The notes beneath the pieces are model-generated. The model was not told the DNA's origin. It ran no database searches and saw nothing but the letters and a program-made list of their open reading frames with translations. Positions 6,295 to 9,702 of a stretch of 9,702 bases of DNA are shown piece after piece. Within the stretch, counting starts at the first letter, position 1. Every line of letters starts with the position of its first letter. Made by a program: the position numbers and the translations under genes. The DNA comes from Clostridium sp. CAG:448 (lineage in GTDB: Bacteria; Bacillota; Clostridia; Oscillospirales; CAG-272). The DNA is taken from assembly GCA_000433415.1 (NCBI GenBank), contig FR890516.1:6152-15853 (forward strand). The letters are read 5' to 3'.

Positions 6295-8182
6295 AATCAA
6301 TGAAACAAAAAAACAGGGCGGTATTTCCGTCGAAACACAGCATATTTTCCCGATTATCAAAAAATGGCTGTACTCCGATAAGGATATTTTCCTGCGTGAA
6401 ATCGTTTCCAACGCCTCGGATGCCATTACAAAGCTCAAGCGTCTGGTCTCCCTGGGAGAAGTCCGGGACATCCCTGACAGTGAAAACTACCGAATTCGCG
6501 TCACACTGGACAAGGAGGAAAAGACTCTGACCGTGTCGGACAACGGAATCGGCATGAGCGAAGAAGAGGTCGAAAAATACATTTGCAGCATCGCGCTGTC
6601 CGGCGCCTTGGATTTCATCAAGAAATACGAGGGGGACAACGACGCAAATGCATCCGGGATCATCGGGCATTTCGGACTCGGCTTTTACTCCGCTTTCATG
6701 ATCGCGGACACCGTGGAACTGTACACCAAATCTTACACCGGTGCCCCTGCGGTGCATTGGAGCTGCAACAGTGCCGGCTCTTACTCCATTGAAGCGTGTG
6801 ACAAAGAGACCCGCGGCACCGAAGTGGTGATGCACATTTCCGACAGTGAAACCGAATATCTCGACAGCACAAAAATCCGTTCCGTTCTGGAAAAATACTG
6901 CGCCTTCATGCCGGAGGACATTTACTTTGACGACGGCGCTCCGAAAGCCGAAAGCGAAAAGAGCGAAGGAGAGGAGGAAGTAAAACCGATTGAGGAAAAG
7001 CCGATCAACGACAAGGAACCGTTGTGGAAGAAGGCACCCTCCGCCTGTACGGACGAAGAGTATAAAGCGTTTTATCACAAGGTGTTCGGAGATTACCGCG
7101 ATCCCCTTTTCTGGATTCATATCAATGCGGATTACCCCCTGAATTTCCGCGGGATTCTCTACTTCCCGCCCATCAACAACCGCTATGAGTCCTTAGAGGG
7201 TCAGGTCAAGCTGTTCTACAATCAGGTGTTCGTCGCAGACAACATCAAGGAAGTCATCCCCGAATATCTGCTGATGCTGCGCGGCGTACTGGACTGCCCG
7301 GAACTGCCGCTCAACGTTTCCAGAAGTTATCTGCAAAACAATGTTTACGTCAGCAAGGTGTCCGCGCACATCGTAAAGAAGGTGGCGGACAAGCTCAATG
7401 CGCTTTGCACAAACGAACGTGAACGTTACGATAATGTATGGGCGGATATCCGCACCTTTGTGGAATATGCCTGCTGCCGCGAACGCAAATTCTACGACCG
7501 GGTTAAAGATTCCCTCCTCCTGACACTGACCGACCGGACCACCCGGACGCTCGCGAATTATTTGGAAAAAGCAAAAGAAAAGCACCCCAACACAGTTTAT
7601 TACACCACCGACACCGCATTGCAGGCACAATATATTTCCCTGTTTGCCGCACAGGAGGTGGAAGTCGCCGTATTCGATATTCCCCTGGACATGCAATATA
7701 TCGCAATGTTGGAATCCTACAACCCGGAGGTCAAGTACAAACGGGTGGATGCCGATATGGCAGATGCGCTGCGGGGCGACGGGGACACCACGGAGAACGA
7801 AGGACTGACGGCACTGTTCCGCAAGGTCAGCGGACAGGAAGGGCTGAAAGTTTCGTTCCAGCCGCTCAAAAATACGGAAACACCGGTTGTTCTGAATGTC
7901 AGCGAAGAATCCCGCCGCATGGACGACATGATGAAAATGTACGCGGCAGGCGGTGTGGATCTGGGAAGCATGAATTTCCCGGTTGAACAGACATTGGTTG
8001 TCAACACAGCATCCCCCATCGTACAGAAACTGACCGGACTGTGCAACGACAACGAAACCGAAAAATCCGAACTCATTGCAAAACAGCTCTATGCGCTGGC
8101 TTCGCTCTCGCAACGGAAGCTCTCTGCTGAGGAGCTGAACGGCTTCCTTGCGGACAGCTTCCACCTCTTGTCACTGCTCTGA
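6287..8182 (+). CDS. htpG: Hsp90-family molecular chaperone HtpG
   Basis: A 631-residue ATP-dependent cytosolic chaperone, close to the usual bacterial length of about 620-640. The GHKL ATPase motifs are all present: LREIVSNASDA with Glu38 and Asn42, DNGIG (85-89), GHFGLG (127-132) and RGT (176-178). A short acidic linker (about 217-243) leads to the middle domain, with WIHINADYPLNFRG and the catalytic-loop arginine Arg346 in NVSRSYLQ. The C-terminal dimerisation domain contains MNFPVEQTLVVN. HtpG helps late folding and stability of client proteins under stress. The start at 6287 overlaps the permease stop by 8 bases. I see no CIRCE (HrcA) or CtsR-type operator before the gene, so its expression may depend on the upstream permease promoter. 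No residue expected to be essential is missing. Confidence 0.97.
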   Translation: MSEINETKKQGGISVETQHIFPIIKKWLYSDKDIFLREIVSNASDAITKLKRLVSLGEVRDIPDSENYRIRVTLDKEEKTLTVSDNGIGMSEEEVEKYICSIALSGALDFIKKYEGDNDANASGIIGHFGLGFYSAFMIADTVELYTKSYTGAPAVHWSCNSAGSYSIEACDKETRGTEVVMHISDSETEYLDSTKIRSVLEKYCAFMPEDIYFDDGAPKAESEKSEGEEEVKPIEEKPINDKEPLWKKAPSACTDEEYKAFYHKVFGDYRDPLFWIHINADYPLNFRGILYFPPINNRYESLEGQVKLFYNQVFVADNIKEVIPEYLLMLRGVLDCPELPLNVSRSYLQNNVYVSKVSAHIVKKVADKLNALCTNERERYDNVWADIRTFVEYACCRERKFYDRVKDSLLLTLTDRTTRTLANYLEKAKEKHPNTVYYTTDTALQAQYISLFAAQEVEVAVFDIPLDMQYIAMLESYNPEVKYKRVDADMADALRGDGDTTENEGLTALFRKVSGQEGLKVSFQPLKNTETPVVLNVSEESRRMDDMMKMYAAGGVDLGSMNFPVEQTLVVNTASPIVQKLTGLCNDNETEKSELIAKQLYALASLSQRKLSAEELNGFLADSFHLLSLL

Positions 8183-8183
8183 A

Positions 8184-9053
8184 ATGCAGGAGGGCATCAC
8201 CGTTTCCCTTGCCAATCTGCAACTGATCGGAACCAGGCTGAACCGTTGCATGGATTCCGTTGACGTACAGTTGGACGAATTGGCAAGAGAGGTCACACGT
8301 GAAAAGGAAAATCCGGAGGATCTCCTGGTGACACTGTCGGAGCTGAAAGGCGCCGGAATTCCGTCCGTTGCCTGGGTTTCGTTTCTGCAAAAGGTCTCCC
8401 GCCGCCTGCAACAGAACGGTGGGCTGCATATCTGTCTGCCGCCTTCCCTGCTACCGGAAGCCCCCATGCAGGGCGCGGCAGGCAGGATCGCGTATGTCCG
8501 GAATCCGCTCTCGGAAACCGCTTATGGGCGCTTGCTGTCCTTTCTCCCGGAGGCAGCGGGCAACGCTTTCGATCATTTTCAGGACATCTGCGAAGAGGTG
8601 TACAACGGAATTTGCGAATACTGTCTGTTGCCTGTCTCCAATTCTTCGGAAGGAAGGCTCTCCCGTTTCTGCGGTATGATCCTGAAATATGACCTAAAGA
8701 TCTGTGCCGCATGCGATGTCTCCGCACCGGACGGCAACGGGAGCACACGGTTTGCCCTGCTGCGCAAAACCATACGTGCGCTCCCCCCGTCGCTTTCCGG
8801 CATTTCGGACGATCTGCATTTTTGTCTGGCACTGCCGACAGATACCCTGCCGACCCTGTCGGAACTGCTGCATGCGGCTGATCTCTGCAAACTGCAGGTA
8901 TTGTATGTAGATACACAGCCGGACTTCATCGGCGATGATCTTTTGCATCTGTGCAGGATGCGTGTGCGCGGGGGAGATCTTGCAACCTTCTTCCTGTATT
9001 TGCGTACGGATGCCCCCCATTTTACCCCCATTGGTCTTTATCCGCTGCTTTGA
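8184..9053 (+). CDS. Degenerate P-protein-like protein: PheA-type prephenate dehydratase lobe I plus ACT-like domain, lobe II missing
   Basis: A 289-residue protein that I do not recognise as a named family, but that aligns piecewise with clostridial PheA. Residues 19-33 (conserved Asp27, Leu30) and 66-77 (ending VSRRLQQ) resemble the first and last helices of an AroQ chorismate mutase; this part is shortened and lacks the usual catalytic Arg/Lys pattern. Residues 101-173 resemble prephenate dehydratase lobe I: NGICEYCLLPVSNSSEG (141-157) matches the NG.CDYG.LP.ENS..G pattern, then KYDLKI (168-173). After only about 14 residues comes STRFALLRK (187-195), matching the closing TRF strand, so the 80-90 residue second lobe is absent. 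Residues 210-289 fit an ACT domain (ALPTDTLPTLSELL; VDTQP in place of ESRP; final GLYP for GSYP). ENS is changed to SNS. It is probably not an active dehydratase; a Phe-binding or scaffold role is inference. The start is one base after the htpG stop, without a good upstream Shine-Dalgarno. Homology is likely, function unknown. Confidence 0.7.
   Translation: MQEGITVSLANLQLIGTRLNRCMDSVDVQLDELAREVTREKENPEDLLVTLSELKGAGIPSVAWVSFLQKVSRRLQQNGGLHICLPPSLLPEAPMQGAAGRIAYVRNPLSETAYGRLLSFLPEAAGNAFDHFQDICEEVYNGICEYCLLPVSNSSEGRLSRFCGMILKYDLKICAACDVSAPDGNGSTRFALLRKTIRALPPSLSGISDDLHFCLALPTDTLPTLSELLHAADLCKLQVLYVDTQPDFIGDDLLHLCRMRVRGGDLATFFLYLRTDAPHFTPIGLYPLL
8188..8193 (+). promoter_or_regulatory. Strong Shine-Dalgarno-like AGGAGG just inside the PheA-like gene
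   Basis: AGGAGG falls 2-7 bases after the ATG at 8184 rather than before it, and no ATG, GTG or TTG lies at proper spacing downstream in the same frame. It may hold the ribosome near the htpG stop and the new start, helping reinitiation, or it may simply be codons for Gln-Glu-Gly. Its role is uncertain. Confidence 0.35.
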
Positions 9054-9077
9054 CCGGCAGGCGCGGAGATGTATAAA
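9050..9077 (+). promoter_or_regulatory. Possible promoter for the TSCPD-phosphomutase pair
   Basis: TTGACC (9050-9055), a 16-base spacer and TATAAA (9072-9077). The -35 box overlaps the stop codon of the preceding gene. The predicted transcript start is near 9084, about 34 bases before the ATG at 9118. It is the only candidate promoter I found within the downstream part of the plus-strand cluster; its strength is untested. Confidence 0.5.
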
Positions 9078-9117
9078 AAACACGGTCCGGAATAAAATAT
9101 AGAGAGGAATACCCTGT

Positions 9118-9372
9118 ATGAACACCATTACCTATACCCCCCATGGGGTCTGCAGCCGCAAAATCGAAATCACCCTGGACGACAACAATGTCATTACCGC
9201 CGTCACCTTTACGGGGGGGTGCTCCGGGAATACGCAGGGAGTCGCCGCACTGATTGTCGGCATGACTGCACAGGAGGCATACAAACGTCTGAACGGCATC
9301 CGCTGCGGCGGCAAAGCTTCCTCCTGCCCCGACCAGTTGGCGCAGGCGCTCAAACCCTACATCACTGCTTAA
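9118..9372 (+). CDS. TSCPD-domain small protein (TIGR03905-like)
   Basis: An 84-residue protein with the layout of the small stand-alone TSCPD family. It starts with a beta-rich half (Cys12 in PHGVCS, GGCSGN with Cys35) and ends in RCGGKASSCPDQLAQAL, with Cys63 and Cys70. The signature reads SSCPDQLA here, one conservative change from TSCPDQLA. Related TSCPD domains occur at the C-terminus of some B12-dependent ribonucleotide reductases; the function of the stand-alone protein is unknown. The four conserved-type cysteines suggest metal or redox chemistry, which is inference. AGAGG lies ten bases before the ATG. It sits 64 bases after the PheA-like gene and 54 before the phosphomutase gene, with no terminator on either side. 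Confidence 0.88.
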   Translation: MNTITYTPHGVCSRKIEITLDDNNVITAVTFTGGCSGNTQGVAALIVGMTAQEAYKRLNGIRCGGKASSCPDQLAQALKPYITA

Positions 9373-9414
9373 GGCATTACCGCGCAATTCCACAAGAACA
9401 GAACAAAAAGAAAC

Positions 9415-9419
9415 GGAGG
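9415..9419 (+). promoter_or_regulatory. Ribosome binding site supporting a GTG start
   Basis: GGAGG lies seven bases before the GTG at 9427. The first in-frame ATG is 36 codons later and would remove conserved N-terminal sequence, so the GTG is the better start. Confidence 0.75.
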
Positions 9420-9426
9420 GGGATCT

Positions 9427-9702
9427 GTGGAAACCTATTTTGAAAATTACAAGCGCTGGCTGAATGAAGAACGGCTGACGGATGCCGAACGGTTTGAACT
9501 GGCACAAATCCGGAATGACGACAATGAGATTCGCATGCGCTTCTCTTCTTACCTTTCTTTCGGCACCGCGGGGCTGCGCGGCACCATGAAAACAGGCATG
9601 AATGCCATGAATGTCTACACCGTCGCACATGCCACACAGGGACTTGCATCTCTGATCTGCAAAGAAGGACGTGCGTCCGACGGAGTGGCCATCGCATATG
9701 AC
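9427..9702 (+). CDS. Phosphoglucomutase/phosphomannomutase family protein (N-terminal 92 codons only)
   Basis: The frame opens with GTG and runs off the right edge in phase. The N-terminal helix region (YFENYKRWLNEERL) and FGTAGLRGTM (45-54) are hallmarks of alpha-D-phosphohexomutase proteins of the bacterial PgcA-type subgroup. VAIAYD (87-92) is the start of the strand before the next conserved loop. These enzymes interconvert hexose 1- and 6-phosphates through a phosphoserine and feed cell-wall or glycolipid precursors. The phosphoserine loop lies beyond the window, so the exact substrate (glucose or mannose phosphate) and integrity cannot be judged. It is likely co-transcribed with the small TSCPD gene 54 bases upstream. 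Confidence 0.92.
   Translation, partial: METYFENYKRWLNEERLTDAERFELAQIRNDDNEIRMRFSSYLSFGTAGLRGTMKTGMNAMNVYTVAHATQGLASLICKEGRASDGVAIAYD

Noticed and set aside
5206..6471. A 421-codon open frame on the minus strand across the second permease and the htpG start
   Set aside because: Despite its length it is antisense to two well-supported genes. It is rich in Asp, Gln and Arg with no domain, and a similar shadow (3668-4435) exists opposite the first permease, as expected for paralogs.
7193..8164. A 323-codon minus-strand frame opposite htpG, and another at 6161-7120
   Set aside because: Shadows of htpG codon use: His/Cys/Phe-rich translations without motifs and no ribosome site seen.
9054..9117. 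Possible terminator hairpin after the PheA-like gene (CCGG near 9054 and 9087)
   Set aside because: The GC-rich segments do not pair as a continuous stem and no T-run follows.

Overview
The window looks like chromosomal DNA of a low-to-mid GC member of the Bacillota, most likely class Clostridia. The grounds are strong purine-rich Shine-Dalgarno sites, sigma-A type promoters, and protein types that are typical of that group: a TSCPD small protein, paired AI-2E/UPF0118 permeases, an HtpG with the clostridial SRSYLQ motif, and a P-protein-like gene. I see no sign of a plasmid, phage, insertion sequence, CRISPR array, rRNA or tRNA. Genus and species cannot be read from this sequence.

Left part (1-2983, minus strand): a two-gene unit. 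A MoxR-family AAA+ ATPase (1997-2983) has its own promoter. It is followed 82 bases downstream by one long open frame (1-1914) that runs off the left edge after 638 codons. That frame encodes two CxxC zinc ribbons, four membrane segments, and then a complete DUF58 start (two more membrane helices, beta region, REYRSGD...IHWK signature). MoxR plus DUF58 is a well-known pairing thought to act in assembly or activation of envelope or secreted complexes. The fused zinc-ribbon/membrane module in front of DUF58 is the unusual part.

Middle (2984-3295): a 312-base divergent intergenic region. It holds a good promoter for each direction (TTGAAA-17-TATACT leftward, TTGACT-17-TAAAAT rightward) and a perfect 9-base inverted repeat just upstream of the rightward promoter.

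Right part (3296-9702, plus strand): an apparent operon of two tandem paralogous AI-2E-family permeases (3296-4804 and 4849-6294), htpG (Hsp90, overlapping the second permease by 8 bases), and a divergent gene starting one base after the htpG stop (8184-9053). After a possible extra promoter come a small TSCPD protein (9118-9372) and the first 92 codons of a phosphoglucomutase/phosphomannomutase (9427 to the right edge). No intrinsic terminator was found in the window, so read-through along the whole plus-strand set is possible.

The most interesting item is the 289-residue protein after htpG. It resembles a clostridial P-protein (chorismate mutase - prephenate dehydratase - ACT), but the prephenate dehydratase part goes straight from the first-lobe motif (PVSNSSEG, normally P-[IL]-ENS-x-x-G) to the closing TRF strand. 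The roughly 80-90 residues that form the second lobe are missing. The ENS glutamate and the ACT-domain ESRP motif are also changed. It looks like a non-catalytic, possibly sensory, derivative of PheA, and it carries two new CxxC pairs.
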